Assembly (NCBI GenBank): GCA_021648145.1
Contig: JAKITI010000007.1
Coordinates: 82,386-146,385 of the forward strand
Reading direction: 5' to 3'
Length of the DNA stretch: 64,000 bases
Source: Gammaproteobacteria bacterium
GTDB taxonomy: Bacteria; Pseudomonadota; Gammaproteobacteria; JAADGQ01
Shown: positions 36,606 to 45,049 of the stretch, piece after piece
How the letters are laid out: each line of letters opens with the position of its first letter
How positions within the stretch are numbered: the stretch's first letter is position 1
The notes under the pieces: model-generated
Told to the model about the DNA's origin: nothing
Database searches by the model: none
The model's input: only the letters and a program-made list of their open reading frames with translations
Translations under genes and position numbers: made by a program

Positions 36606-36953
36606 TTATTTGTTAAAAATTTTAGTGTAAGTATCTTCATTAAAGCCTATGTAAATTTCATCTTGATGTGCTAATACGGGTCTCTTAACCAGTGTGGGGT
36701 TTTCAAGAATCAATTTCATCGCTTTGTTGTCATCAATATTTTTTTTATCTTCATCAGAGAGCTGTCGCCAGCTAAGGCCGCGCTTGTTTAAAACAGTCTC
36801 CCATCCGGCTGAGGCAATCCAGTGATGTAGGGTAGTTTCGTCAATGCCGTCCTTACGAAAGTCATGAAACGTATGTTCGATACCTTGATTGTTGAGCCAC
36901 TTGATGGCTTTTCGCACGGTATCGCAGTTTTTAATGCCGTATATTGTTGTCAT
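36606..36953 (-). CDS. ArsC/Spx-like reductase (YffB family)
   Basis: This 115-residue thioredoxin-fold protein has the YffB pattern: IYGIKNCDTVRKAIKWLNNQGIEHTFHDFRKDG, with one cysteine (C10) instead of CxxC, and the C-terminal TLVKRPVLAHQDEIYIGF. Arsenate-reductase activity has been proposed for the family, but YffB-like proteins are often not true ArsC enzymes. In many proteobacteria it lies next to dapE, as here (12 bp). I leave its role open. Confidence 0.88.
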   Translation of the reverse strand: MTTIYGIKNCDTVRKAIKWLNNQGIEHTFHDFRKDGIDETTLHHWIASAGWETVLNKRGLSWRQLSDEDKKNIDDNKAMKLILENPTLVKRPVLAHQDEIYIGFNEDTYTKIFNK

Positions 36954-36965
36954 GATTTTTTATCT

Positions 36966-36999
36966 AAAAATGGCTCGATTTTCTAAAAAAAACGAGCCA
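36966..36999 (-). terminator. Putative terminator downstream of dapD
   Basis: On the minus strand TGGCTCG and CGAGCCA (36993-36999 and 36971-36977) form a 7-bp stem with an AT-rich 15-nt loop, followed by TTTTT. It sits 11 bp after the dapD stop and 13 bp before the ArsC-like start, so it may separate dapD from arsC-like-dapE. Confidence 0.6.
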
Positions 37000-37009
37000 G
37001 GTTTCAGCC

Positions 37010-37831
37010 TTAAATATCTCTTAAGAGTTCGTTGATACCGACTTTGCTACGAGTTCTTGCATCTACTTGTTTAACGATCACTGCACAGTAGAGGCTGTAA
37101 GTGCCATCTTTTGAAGGTAAATTACCAGAAACAACGACTGAACCGGCAGGAATACGACCGTAAGTGACTTCGCCCGTTGCGCGGTTAAAAATCTTAGTGC
37201 TTTGGCCAATATAGACACCCATTGAAATCACCGCACCTTCCTCAACGATCACACCTTCCACCACTTCAGAACGAGCACCGATAAAGCAGTTATCTTCAAT
37301 AATGGTTGGGCTGGCTTGCAGTGGTTCCAATACGCCACCAATGCCAACACCGCCCGAAAGGTGAACGTTCTTACCAATTTGAGCACATGATCCTACCGTT
37401 GCCCAAGTATCGACCATGGTGCCGCTATCTACATAAGCACCGATATTGACATAAGAAGGCATTAATACAACCCCCGAAGCGATGTATGAACCTTTACGTA
37501 CCGTGGCGGGGGGAACAATTCGAACGCCTGCTTCACGGAAGTCGCGTGAATTATAGTCTGCAAATTTAGGGGAAACTTTATCGTAATAGTTGGTTTCGCC
37601 ACCATTCATTGGGTAATTGTCTTCGATGCGAAAAGAGAGCAGCACTGCTTTTTTCAGCCATTCGTTAACAACCCAGTCACCGTCTTTTTTCTCGGCAACA
37701 CGACGCTCTCCACAATCCAGAGATGCAATCGCTTCATTGACGGCTTCTTTAACATGCGTATCAACATTTCGAGGTGTGATTTCTGCACGCTTTTCAAATG
37801 CTTCATTAATGATTTGTTCAATGCTTCTCAT
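37010..37831 (-). CDS. dapD: Tetrahydrodipicolinate N-succinyltransferase DapD
   Basis: This protein transfers succinyl-CoA to tetrahydrodipicolinate. I set the start at MRSIEQIIN (273 residues), because it has an AAAGGAA site at the right spacing and matches known DapD N-termini. The upstream ATG adds seven non-conserved codons. Left-handed beta-helix hexapeptide repeats are evident ([41 protein letters not shown]), as is the conserved C-terminal [18 protein letters not shown]. It lies 52 bp after dapC on the same strand. Confidence 0.96.
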   Translation of the reverse strand: MRSIEQIINEAFEKRAEITPRNVDTHVKEAVNEAIASLDCGERRVAEKKDGDWVVNEWLKKAVLLSFRIEDNYPMNGGETNYYDKVSPKFADYNSRDFREAGVRIVPPATVRKGSYIASGVVLMPSYVNIGAYVDSGTMVDTWATVGSCAQIGKNVHLSGGVGIGGVLEPLQASPTIIEDNCFIGARSEVVEGVIVEEGAVISMGVYIGQSTKIFNRATGEVTYGRIPAGSVVVSGNLPSKDGTYSLYCAVIVKQVDARTRSKVGINELLRDI

Positions 37832-37883
37832 TATTTTTCCTTTTAAAAACAACTAAATAATAGATTAAGTTAATGTTAAAACT

Positions 37884-39083
37884 TTAAAGTGATTTGATAA
37901 ACTCTTTAATACGATTTGCTGCATCAATGCATTCATCCAGCGGCGCAACCAGAGCCATTCGGATACGATTTTCTCCTGGGTTTAAACCATGGGCATGACG
38001 AGAAATGTAACGGCCTGGCAACACGGTCACATTCTGCTTGGCATAAAGTTGCTCGGCAAAGTCGGTATCATTAATAGGTGTTTCTGCCCATAGATAAAAA
38101 CCTGCCGGAGGGCGTTCTATCTCCATGACGGGTTTTAATATTTCGAGCACAGCATCGAATTTTTGACGATACATTTTACGGTTTTTTTGTACATGCTTTT
38201 CATCTCGCCAAGCTAAAATACTGGCAGCTTGAGTGTGCAGTGGCATGGCGCTGCCGTGGTAGGTACGATACAGCAAAAATTTTTCGATGATACTTTGATC
38301 ACCCGCAACAAAACCTGAACGCAAGCCTGGTAGGTTTGAACGCTTGGAAAGGCTATGAAATACGATGCAATTTTTATAGTCACTGCGTCCCATTTGTGCC
38401 GCTGTTTCCAAGAGGCCCGTGGGTGGTTTGCTTTCATCATCATAAAGCTCTGAATAACATTCGTCAGAGGCAATAATAAAGTTGTGTTTGTCTGATAGTT
38501 GAATTAGCTTTTTAAATACAGGTGCTTCAATGGTCGCACCACTCGGATTACCTGGCGAACATAAATAGAGTAACTGGCAATCCTCCCAGATTGATGCAGG
38601 AACTTTATCAAAATCAGGTTGGTGATTTGTGTCTGCCGTTGCATTGAGAAAGTAAGGCTGCGCTCCTGACAAAAATGCAGCGCCCTCATAGATCTGGTAA
38701 AAAGGATTAGGCATTAAAACTTTGGCGTTGTTTTTTGTGCGATCTATAACGCATTGAGCAAATGCAAAGAGTGCTTCACGTGTGCCGTTGACAGGTAAAA
38801 CATTTTTTGCAGCATCCAGACTGTTCTCTGGCAGTGAAAAGCGTTTTTTTAGCCACTCAGTGATGGCTTCACGTAATTCATCCGATCCTTTGGTGGTCGG
38901 GTAGCGGCATAAGCTGTGCATGTGAGTGATCACCTCTTCACATACAAAGCTCGGTGGCATGTGTTTGGGCTCACCGATAGAGAGCAAAATAGGTTGTTTG
39001 TCAGTGGGAGGTGTGACCCCGGCTTTGAGCTTTGCAAGAAATTCAAATGGATAAGGGCTCAGTTTGGCTAAATTGGGGTTCAT
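37884..39083 (-). CDS. dapC: Succinyldiaminopimelate transaminase DapC
   Basis: This 399-residue class I/II PLP aminotransferase converts N-succinyl-2-amino-6-oxopimelate to N-succinyl-LL-diaminopimelate. The PLP-lysine region is FHSLSKRSNLPGLRSGF, and CSPGNPSGATIE and SDECYSELYDD are typical PLP-binding motifs. N-terminal NPNLAKLSPYPFEFLAKL is a DapC mark. It heads dapC-dapD-arsC-like-dapE on the minus strand. ArgD would be the alternative but the N-terminus and neighbours favour DapC. Confidence 0.93.
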   Translation of the reverse strand: MNPNLAKLSPYPFEFLAKLKAGVTPPTDKQPILLSIGEPKHMPPSFVCEEVITHMHSLCRYPTTKGSDELREAITEWLKKRFSLPENSLDAAKNVLPVNGTREALFAFAQCVIDRTKNNAKVLMPNPFYQIYEGAAFLSGAQPYFLNATADTNHQPDFDKVPASIWEDCQLLYLCSPGNPSGATIEAPVFKKLIQLSDKHNFIIASDECYSELYDDESKPPTGLLETAAQMGRSDYKNCIVFHSLSKRSNLPGLRSGFVAGDQSIIEKFLLYRTYHGSAMPLHTQAASILAWRDEKHVQKNRKMYRQKFDAVLEILKPVMEIERPPAGFYLWAETPINDTDFAEQLYAKQNVTVLPGRYISRHAHGLNPGENRIRMALVAPLDECIDAANRIKEFIKSL

Positions 39084-39156
39084 TCTTTAAATCGGTATTC
39101 TTTGCTTGAAACGGCGCAGTATAACAAAGGAACGGTCACAAAAAAATTAGCGTCGC

Positions 39157-40062
39157 TCAAGATCTGGGAATTGAGAGAGTGGCACTGGCAGGATCCTGGT
39201 GAATAATAACCTCAGCGTCAGGAAATGCTTTGAGCAGTGCAATTTCAACATCATCTGCAATGGTGTGAGCTTGAAGTAAGCTTAGCTCATCATCCAACTC
39301 CAAATGCAACTGAATGAAACTAAACATCCCTGAGCGACGTGTTCGCAGGTCATGCATGCCTCGCACCTCAGCATGCCTTAATACGATTTGCTCAATGCGG
39401 TAGCGTTCGTCGTCGGGCAGTTCACGATCCATAAGTAGCTGAACAGATTCATTGCCAATCTTCCAGGCACTGTGAAGAATGAAACCTGCGATTGCTATTG
39501 CGATAATTGAATCAAATATAGGTGATCCCATGCTTGCAAGCAGCAAGCTGATAATCACGCTAAAATTAATCAAAAGATCCATTTTATAGTGCAGTGAATC
39601 TGCTTGAATGGCTGTGGACTTCGTTCTTTTTATTACGTATCGCTGGATGGAAAGTAGAATTAATGTTGCGAAAATAGAAAAAATCATCACAGCGATTCCA
39701 ATACCAATTGCATCCGGTGTATGAGGGTTAAACAAACGACTGCTTGCTTCGAGCAATAAAAAGGCGGCTGACCCTGCGATAAATGCAGATTGCCCCAAAC
39801 TGGCGAGTGATTCAGCTTTACCGTGGCCAAAGCGATGCTCGTCATCAGCGGGTTGCAGTGCATGTCTGATAGCGTATAGGTTCAGAAGAGATGCTGCTGC
39901 ATCAAGACAGGAGTCAATCAGCGTGGCTAACAGGCTGACTGAGTCGCTCATCAACCAGGCAATCAATTTTGTCGCAATTAAAAGAAAAGCAATAGATACC
40001 GACGCATAGGTCGCCAGTTTTAATAGACGTTTAGTTTCATGGGGTGGGAGTCGGTTGTGCAT
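39157..40062 (-). CDS. Cation diffusion facilitator (FieF-like)
   Basis: This 301-residue protein has six helices of the CDF fold. SDSVSLLATLIDSCLDAAASLLNLYAI carries the metal-site aspartates, followed by HRFGHGKAESLASLGQSAFI. ADSLHYKMDLLINFSVIISLL is the second metal-binding helix, and a cytoplasmic C-terminal domain (HDLRTRRSGMFSFIQLHLELDDELSL) follows. It exports divalent cations such as Fe(II) or Zn(II) using the proton gradient. FieF of E. coli is the closest type. It is placed 66 bp before DUF484. Confidence 0.88.
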   Translation of the reverse strand: MHNRLPPHETKRLLKLATYASVSIAFLLIATKLIAWLMSDSVSLLATLIDSCLDAAASLLNLYAIRHALQPADDEHRFGHGKAESLASLGQSAFIAGSAAFLLLEASSRLFNPHTPDAIGIGIAVMIFSIFATLILLSIQRYVIKRTKSTAIQADSLHYKMDLLINFSVIISLLLASMGSPIFDSIIAIAIAGFILHSAWKIGNESVQLLMDRELPDDERYRIEQIVLRHAEVRGMHDLRTRRSGMFSFIQLHLELDDELSLLQAHTIADDVEIALLKAFPDAEVIIHQDPASATLSIPRS

Positions 40063-40082
40063 AAACCTGATTGTACTGCATA

Positions 40083-40116
40083 CAGAAGCGGTAAAATATA
40101 CCGCTTCTGATTTTTT
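40083..40116 (+). terminator. Hairpin with T-run between DUF484 and fieF-like genes
   Basis: CAGAAGCGGTA and TACCGCTTCTG (40083-40093 and 40099-40109) form a perfect 11-bp stem with a 5-nt loop, then TTTTTT (40111-40116) on the plus strand. The genes around it are on the minus strand, where no U-run follows, so it may act only as a weak terminator after DUF484 or as a boundary against plus-strand read-through. Confidence 0.5.
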
Positions 40117-40128
40117 AAGAGCTTTAGT

Positions 40129-40833
40129 TTAAAGAGTAAAGTTACGTCGTAATGAGTGGCTGATAATTTCACTTAAAAAAGATAAAAACAGAGTCCCTTG
40201 GGTCGCATGATAGCGATTTTTATCGAAGCTCCCGAGTCCCAGTACACCAAAGCAATGATTTGTTCCCAATGGCAAAAACACAGCCGATTGAATTTTCTCG
40301 GATTGCTGACCAAATAGCCATTTTAGTATTTCAGGATTTAACTTTCCACATGAAAATTTTCCTACCTGCAAGAGCTCTTCAAAAGAAGCCAGACTTTCAT
40401 CAGTTCGGTCTAGGTACTTAATTTTAAGCGCTGCACTTGTTGCGTGCTGATTGCTGTCTGAAAATAAGTTGAGTGTTATAAGGTCCGTATTAAAGTCAAT
40501 TTTAAGGCAATCATACAGAGCCGATATTTGCTTGTCAGGTGTTTTTGCATCAAGTAATTTTAATGTTAATCCTCGAACATGTTGATTGATTTTGTCATTA
40601 TCATGGGCAATGCCAACCAATTCATGCATCTGTTGTTTGAGTTGTTTAATCGTTTCCTGTTGTACTTTGGTTTGATGCTCAGAGAATGAGGTCGTACCTT
40701 TTGTATATCTGGATGTACTCAGTTTATTAAACAGATCGGTATGATTCACTAAAAAATCAGGATGAGCCTGTAGGTAGTCAATTACAGATTGAGCATTCAG
40801 AGTGTTTGATTGTAAAAATGGTTCTATAGTCAT
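40129..40833 (-). CDS. DUF484 family protein
   Basis: This 234-residue protein is the DUF484/YigA type found next to dapF and xerC in proteobacteria. It has an N-terminal helix region (SVIDYLQAHPDFLVNHTDLF, then TSFSEHQTKVQQETIKQLKQQMHEL coiled coil) and a C-terminal GAF-like domain (AVFLPLGTNHCFGVLGLGSFDKNRYHATQGTLFLSFLSEIISHSLRR). Function is unknown. It overlaps dapF by 4 bp, and no xerC gene follows here; a FieF-like gene does instead. Confidence 0.9.
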   Translation of the reverse strand: MTIEPFLQSNTLNAQSVIDYLQAHPDFLVNHTDLFNKLSTSRYTKGTTSFSEHQTKVQQETIKQLKQQMHELVGIAHDNDKINQHVRGLTLKLLDAKTPDKQISALYDCLKIDFNTDLITLNLFSDSNQHATSAALKIKYLDRTDESLASFEELLQVGKFSCGKLNPEILKWLFGQQSEKIQSAVFLPLGTNHCFGVLGLGSFDKNRYHATQGTLFLSFLSEIISHSLRRNFTL

Positions 40834-41663
40834 AGTTCAATATCACCTTCATAGACGGTATTGGTGGGGCCTGTCATCCATATAGGCTCTTTCTCTTTTC
40901 CTGTCCAACATATTTTTAATGTGCCACCCGGTAACTCGACAGTCACATTTTGATCAATTATTCCCTGGCGCTGACCGACTGCTACAGCAGCACACGCACC
41001 ACTGCCACAAGCCAGTGTTTCGCCGCTGCCTCGTTCGAAAACTCGCAGGCGAATATAGTTGCGTGTCACGACTTCCATAAAGCCTACATTGACCCGATCA
41101 GGAAACCGAGGGTGTGACTCTATTTCTGAGCCCAGTTGATGAACCGCCGCTGCAGCAACATGATCCACTTGCAATACTGCATGAGGATTACCCAGGGAGA
41201 CAGCACCAATCTCAACACGTTGGTCTTCCAAGTCCAGAAAATAGCGGCCAGCAAGGGCTGGGGCTTTAAAGGGAATTTGCTCTGGTTCAAATTTTGGGAG
41301 CCCCATATTCACACTGACTTGTCCATCTGCTTCGATATGCAACTTGATGATTCCCGTGGCGGTGCTTACTATAATATTATTTTTATCAGTAAGATAGTGG
41401 TCTCTGACAAAACGTGCAAAGCAACGTGCGCCATTGCCACATTGTTCAGCTTCACTTCCATCAGCATTAAAAATCCGATAATGAAAATCAACGTTTGCTT
41501 CTTTCGAATTCTCAACCATAAGCAGTTGATCGCAACCAATTCCAAAATGGCGATCAGCCATCAAGCGAATTTGTTCTTCGGCGAGATTTATATTTTGATT
41601 GATAGCATCAATGACAATGAAGTCATTACCTAAACCATGCATTTTTGTAAAGTGAATGCGCAT
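40830..41663 (-). CDS. dapF: Diaminopimelate epimerase DapF
   Basis: This 277-residue PLP-independent racemase converts LL- to meso-diaminopimelate for lysine and peptidoglycan synthesis. The two catalytic cysteines lie in AEQCGNGARCFARFV and in GSGETLACGSGACAAVAVG, each within its conserved motif. The N-terminus MRIHFTKMHGLGNDFIVIDAI is standard. It overlaps DUF484 and is the first gene of the string at its right edge, followed upstream by the 640-bp gene-free region. Confidence 0.97.
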   Translation of the reverse strand: MRIHFTKMHGLGNDFIVIDAINQNINLAEEQIRLMADRHFGIGCDQLLMVENSKEANVDFHYRIFNADGSEAEQCGNGARCFARFVRDHYLTDKNNIIVSTATGIIKLHIEADGQVSVNMGLPKFEPEQIPFKAPALAGRYFLDLEDQRVEIGAVSLGNPHAVLQVDHVAAAAVHQLGSEIESHPRFPDRVNVGFMEVVTRNYIRLRVFERGSGETLACGSGACAAVAVGQRQGIIDQNVTVELPGGTLKICWTGKEKEPIWMTGPTNTVYEGDIEL

Positions 41664-42163
41664 TCTTAAAATGTACTGCAGTATTTAAAGAACTTCTAAT
41701 CGACGTAATCAGAAATTTCTTTACTTTAAGAGAGTAAACAGAGTTTTATGCCGGATTTTCCTCCATAAGTCAATATTTTAATGCACTTATTATTTAGGTG
41801 TATTGAAAGCTCGTTTGAAGGAGAATCGTTGTCTATTTTTATTCCGATTTGTTCTGGGTGATTTTCCTGGGTTCAAGGTGAATTTGTAGCGATTGAAGGC
41901 GAATGCTCTGACGTAGCATTTTAGAGGAGGAAAAATTAATCTTGAATGTGACATTTAAGTGTTGACTTTTGTAAAAATCCACAGCTTTTAATTTTTGGGT
42001 GTCAATATATTATTTGTGTAGACATAAAATTTAATAAGAGTCAATAATTTGAGTTTATGTAATTTAAGTCATTGAAATATATTGTAAAAAAATAATTGTA
42101 CATTTTTTGGCCGTTTTAATATAAAGTGAGTCATAGTGCCGTTTGACACCTTTTTTTAAGAAT

Positions 42164-42198
42164 TCATCCACAAGGTTATCCACAGGCTCTGTGAATAA
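42164..42198. promoter_or_regulatory. Cluster of three DnaA-box-like sites
   Basis: TCATCCACA and TTATCCACA are in direct orientation 12 bp apart, and TTATTCACA lies inverted 14 bp further on. Two of three are perfect to TTATNCACA. Candidate origin, datA-like or DnaA-regulated site. Confidence 0.55.
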
Positions 42199-42267
42199 AC
42201 CGTGAAAGCCCTTGTGGGGCTGTGATTTGTAATAATTTCTGACTTTTTTAGTCAAATTAAGGTGTTG

Positions 42268-42273
42268 TATAAT
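42268..42273 (+). promoter_or_regulatory. -10 element upstream of the HugZ-like gene
   Basis: A perfect TATAAT lies 34 bp upstream of the ATG at 42307. No good -35 is seen at 16-18 bp; a short GACT-TTTTT-AGTC dyad (42241-42253) occupies that position and could be an operator. Confidence 0.4.
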
Positions 42274-42306
42274 GAGTTGCAATAACAATTTTTTAAGGTG
42301 AAAAAT

Positions 42307-42807
42307 ATGAAGTCAGATGCTTTGACTTTAGATGTAGAAAGAGAGGCTTGTCGTCAGTTCATTGAAGGTTTTTCTTCGGTCTTAATGGCAACAGTCAGTT
42401 GTCATGGTGAGCCTGAAGCCAGTTATGCTCCATATGTTGAATATGAAGGCCACTATTTTGTATTGATCAGTGAGTTAGCCATGCATACCAGAAATTTGAT
42501 TGTAACGGATAAAATAAGTTTGTTGTTTATAGAAAATGAGTGCGAGGCTAAAAATATTTTTGCCAGAAAGCGGGTAAGTTATCAATGTCAGGCATTGAAA
42601 GTTGAGAGAGGAAGTGACATCTATAATTTAGTATTGCTTGCTTTCTCTAAAAAATTTGGAAAAGTGATTGATGTTCTAAAAACGTTAAAAGACTTTCATT
42701 TGTATCGCTTGTCGCCGCAACAAGGACGGTATGTGGCAGGGTTTGGTCGCACCTTTGTCATGAATGATGGTGGGTTTGAAATGGTTAAGAAGTCTCCGAA
42801 CAGGTAG
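42307..42807 (+). CDS. HugZ/HutZ-like heme-utilisation protein (PNPOx fold)
   Basis: This 166-residue protein has the split-barrel flavin-binding fold of pyridoxamine-phosphate-oxidase-like proteins: SVLMATVSCHGEPEASYAPYVEYEGHYFVLISELAMHTRNL (residues 24-65) and a C-terminal DFHLYRLSPQQGRYVAGFG, as in HugZ/HutZ, which cleave or bind heme. I use the ATG at 42307 because AAGG lies at good spacing; a GTG nine bases upstream has none. It could be Fur-controlled but no Fur box was found. Confidence 0.8.
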   Translation: MKSDALTLDVEREACRQFIEGFSSVLMATVSCHGEPEASYAPYVEYEGHYFVLISELAMHTRNLIVTDKISLLFIENECEAKNIFARKRVSYQCQALKVERGSDIYNLVLLAFSKKFGKVIDVLKTLKDFHLYRLSPQQGRYVAGFGRTFVMNDGGFEMVKKSPNR

Positions 42808-42884
42808 AATAAGAGATAAGAAGTTTGTAGAGTTGATTATGAATCGTTAGAATCAAAGTAATATTTAATGGAGATCAGGTTATC

Positions 42885-43172
42885 ATGGGTTTTAGTGGAA
42901 TAAGTATTTGGCAACTATTAATTGTTCTCGTCATCGTGGTGCTTATTTTTGGTACAAAACGCTTGAAAGGGATGGGAACAGATGTTGGGGGGTTTATAAA
43001 GGGCTTTCGTGGTGCGATGTCAGGTGGTGATGACGATGAGAAAAAAAAATCAGGCCACGAAGAGAAAAAGCTTGCCAATGAGAGTGAAAATTTAGAAGAG
43101 ATCAATGAAGAGGCCGATAAAATAAAAAAAGAATCTAAAGAGTCTTCTTATGTCGCTTCGCGTGATAAGTGA
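42885..43172 (+). CDS. tatA: Sec-independent translocase protein TatA
   Basis: This 95-residue protein has one N-terminal helix ([21 protein letters not shown]) followed directly by the amphipathic helix [19 protein letters not shown], and a charged tail with a long acidic/lysine-rich segment. The FG at the helix end is typical of TatA. It forms the protein-conducting pore of the Tat system. It is unusual that tatB and tatC are not adjacent; the next gene is convergent. Confidence 0.93.
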   Translation: MGFSGISIWQLLIVLVIVVLIFGTKRLKGMGTDVGGFIKGFRGAMSGGDDDEKKKSGHEEKKLANESENLEEINEEADKIKKESKESSYVASRDK

Positions 43173-43174
43173 TT

Positions 43175-45049
43175 TTATAGAATTGACGGTTGCGGTTTAC
43201 CTGTATAATAGCCCTGAATATAATCAATACCGTACTCTTTAAGCAGTTCAAAAGTTTCCTGATCGGTAACAAATTCAGCAACGGTACTTTTGTTTAAGGT
43301 TTTTGCGATTTCAATGATCGCTCTAACGAGTGTTTGGTCGACGGGGTTATTGATTAAGTTTGTAATGAAAGCACCATCAATTTTTAAGCAATCAACATCA
43401 AAATGTTTTAAATAACTAAAAGAGTTGAATCCTGCTCCAAAATCATCTAAAGCAAATTTGCAGCCCAATGCTCTTAGGTGATTGAACATCTCTTGTGATT
43501 TTTCAAAGTTATTAATCGCTGCCGTTTCAGTGATTTCAAAAGTAATTCGTTCTGGATTAATACCTGTTTGTTGTAATTTGAATTGAACTAACGGTACGAG
43601 TGATGGGTTTGTAAATGAGTGTGTGGAAAGATTAATATTTAATGATATTGGCAAACATCTTTTTGGTAGTGAGTTTAGTGTATTAAATGCATTTTCAACC
43701 ACCCACAAATCAATGTCATGAATCAGTCCCATGCGTTCTGCAATGGGGATGAAATTATCAGGGCTAATAAATTTTCCACTATTATCACGCAGTCGAATCA
43801 GAGCTTCATAGCGTGTTACTTCGTTATTTTTAACATCGAGTACAGGTTGGAAAAAAAGCTGAAATTGATTTTTTTCTAAGGCATTTTTAATGATAGGAAT
43901 CCAGTAATTAGTGCTTTTGAATTCAGCAATTTGACTGTCTTTTTCGCTGTAGATATGAATTTTTTCTGGTGTACTTTTCCTGGCAACGCAGCAAGCCTGT
44001 TCTGCACGAGACAAGATGTTACCAGGGTTGCTGGTACTCCAGGGTTGTATAAATGCGATGCCAATACGAGCCACTATTTTGTATCGTTGTTCGTGGTGTT
44101 TGACGGAGATTTCTGTGATCTCTTGATAGAGTGACTTTGCAATATCAGACACCTCCTGCTTTGATGTATTTTCAATCAGGGCGGTAAATTCATCAGGTCC
44201 CACACGCGAAAGCTCTTTTGATGTGGCTCCTAATCGTTTTTTTAACACATTGGCAATACGAATCAGTATTTGATTGCCCGTTCCATATCCTTCGGTGTCA
44301 TTGATGACTTTGAACTGCTCCAGGTTCAAGTATAGCAGTGCGTGGGTTGTACTGTCTTTTCGGCAACTGTGAATGGAGTGAGTGAGTGACTCTTCAAGGT
44401 GTTGGCGATTATTGAGCCCGGTCAGATGATCGTGGCCAGTTACAAATTTAAGACGTTCTTCAATATCACGTCGTTCTTCAAATTCAGACTTAAGTTCTTG
44501 TTCGCGATGCTTTCTAAGGTCACGCTCTTTTTTTAAAGTGAGCGTCGACATAAGGCGTGGAGCGAGCTCTCGGCGGTGAACAGGTTTGAAAATAACATCA
44601 ATGGCGCCTGCATTAATGCCATTGTTAGCTATTTCATCGGGCCACATGTTCGCAGCAGTGATAATAATGACTGGAATATCTTTCCAGGCTTCTCTTTTTT
44701 TGAGGGCATTGCATACTTGGTAACCCTCCTGCCTCGGCATCATTGTATCGAGTAAAATCAAATCAATAGCACACTGTTCTTTCTCCGTATGGTTGTTGAG
44801 GTGTTCTAATGTTTTTTCGCCAGATAAAGCGGATGATGTGTTTGTGAATCTGCTACGTTGCAGGATGACCTGCAATAGTTCAATATTTTCAGGGGAGTCA
44901 TTGATAATCATTATATGCATATTATGCACATCACTGCTTTGTCTGGGTGGGGCTGTTAAATTTTCTATAGATGGAATCACTTCATCCAATGGAAAGGGAA
45001 TTGTGAATTGTACAGGTTGTTGTGCCGAGGTTGCTTCGAGTATTTCCAT
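43175..45049 (-). CDS. Response regulator with degenerate GGDEF and intact EAL domain
   Basis: This 624-residue protein has a receiver domain (residues 43-165; phospho-acceptor D101, conserved K155), then a GGDEF-like domain (about 205-365) in which the signature is GPDEF (residues 284-288), and an EAL domain (385-615) with intact ALIRL-type EAL motif (E415-L417) and DDFGAGF. The GGDEF is likely inactive or GTP-binding only, so the predicted activity is c-di-GMP hydrolysis controlled by phosphorylation. It has a plus-strand neighbour tatA ending 2 bp from its stop. Confidence 0.9.
   Translation of the reverse strand: MEILEATSAQQPVQFTIPFPLDEVIPSIENLTAPPRQSSDVHNMHIMIINDSPENIELLQVILQRSRFTNTSSALSGEKTLEHLNNHTEKEQCAIDLILLDTMMPRQEGYQVCNALKKREAWKDIPVIIITAANMWPDEIANNGINAGAIDVIFKPVHRRELAPRLMSTLTLKKERDLRKHREQELKSEFEERRDIEERLKFVTGHDHLTGLNNRQHLEESLTHSIHSCRKDSTTHALLYLNLEQFKVINDTEGYGTGNQILIRIANVLKKRLGATSKELSRVGPDEFTALIENTSKQEVSDIAKSLYQEITEISVKHHEQRYKIVARIGIAFIQPWSTSNPGNILSRAEQACCVARKSTPEKIHIYSEKDSQIAEFKSTNYWIPIIKNALEKNQFQLFFQPVLDVKNNEVTRYEALIRLRDNSGKFISPDNFIPIAERMGLIHDIDLWVVENAFNTLNSLPKRCLPISLNINLSTHSFTNPSLVPLVQFKLQQTGINPERITFEITETAAINNFEKSQEMFNHLRALGCKFALDDFGAGFNSFSYLKHFDVDCLKIDGAFITNLINNPVDQTLVRAIIEIAKTLNKSTVAEFVTDQETFELLKEYGIDYIQGYYTGKPQPSIL

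Larger units (their letters stand above)
41664..42306. other. AT-rich gene-free region with DnaA-box-like cluster
   Basis: No supported gene is present. The stretch 41990-42160 is very AT-rich. Three DnaA-box-like 9-mers lie within 35 bp: TCATCCACA (42164-42172, one mismatch), TTATCCACA (42176-42184, plus strand, perfect) and TGTGAATAA (42190-42198, reverse of TTATTCACA, perfect to TTATNCACA). A weaker AAATCCACA lies at 41975-41983. The layout, an AT-rich tract flanked by clustered boxes between divergent gene blocks, resembles an oriC-type locus, but dnaA itself is not in the window. Confidence 0.55.

Noticed and set aside
36606..36953. Arsenate reductase function
   Set aside because: The fold is ArsC-like but the YffB group next to dapE lacks good support for arsenate reduction.
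42064..42288. 74-codon minus-strand frame in the AT-rich region
   Set aside because: It has AT-driven composition with no family resemblance or ribosome site, and it overlaps the DnaA-box cluster and the TATAAT of the HugZ-like gene.
42885..43172. TatB rather than TatA
   Set aside because: The FG hinge, short helix and long acidic tail fit TatA; no conserved TatB glutamate is seen in the helix.
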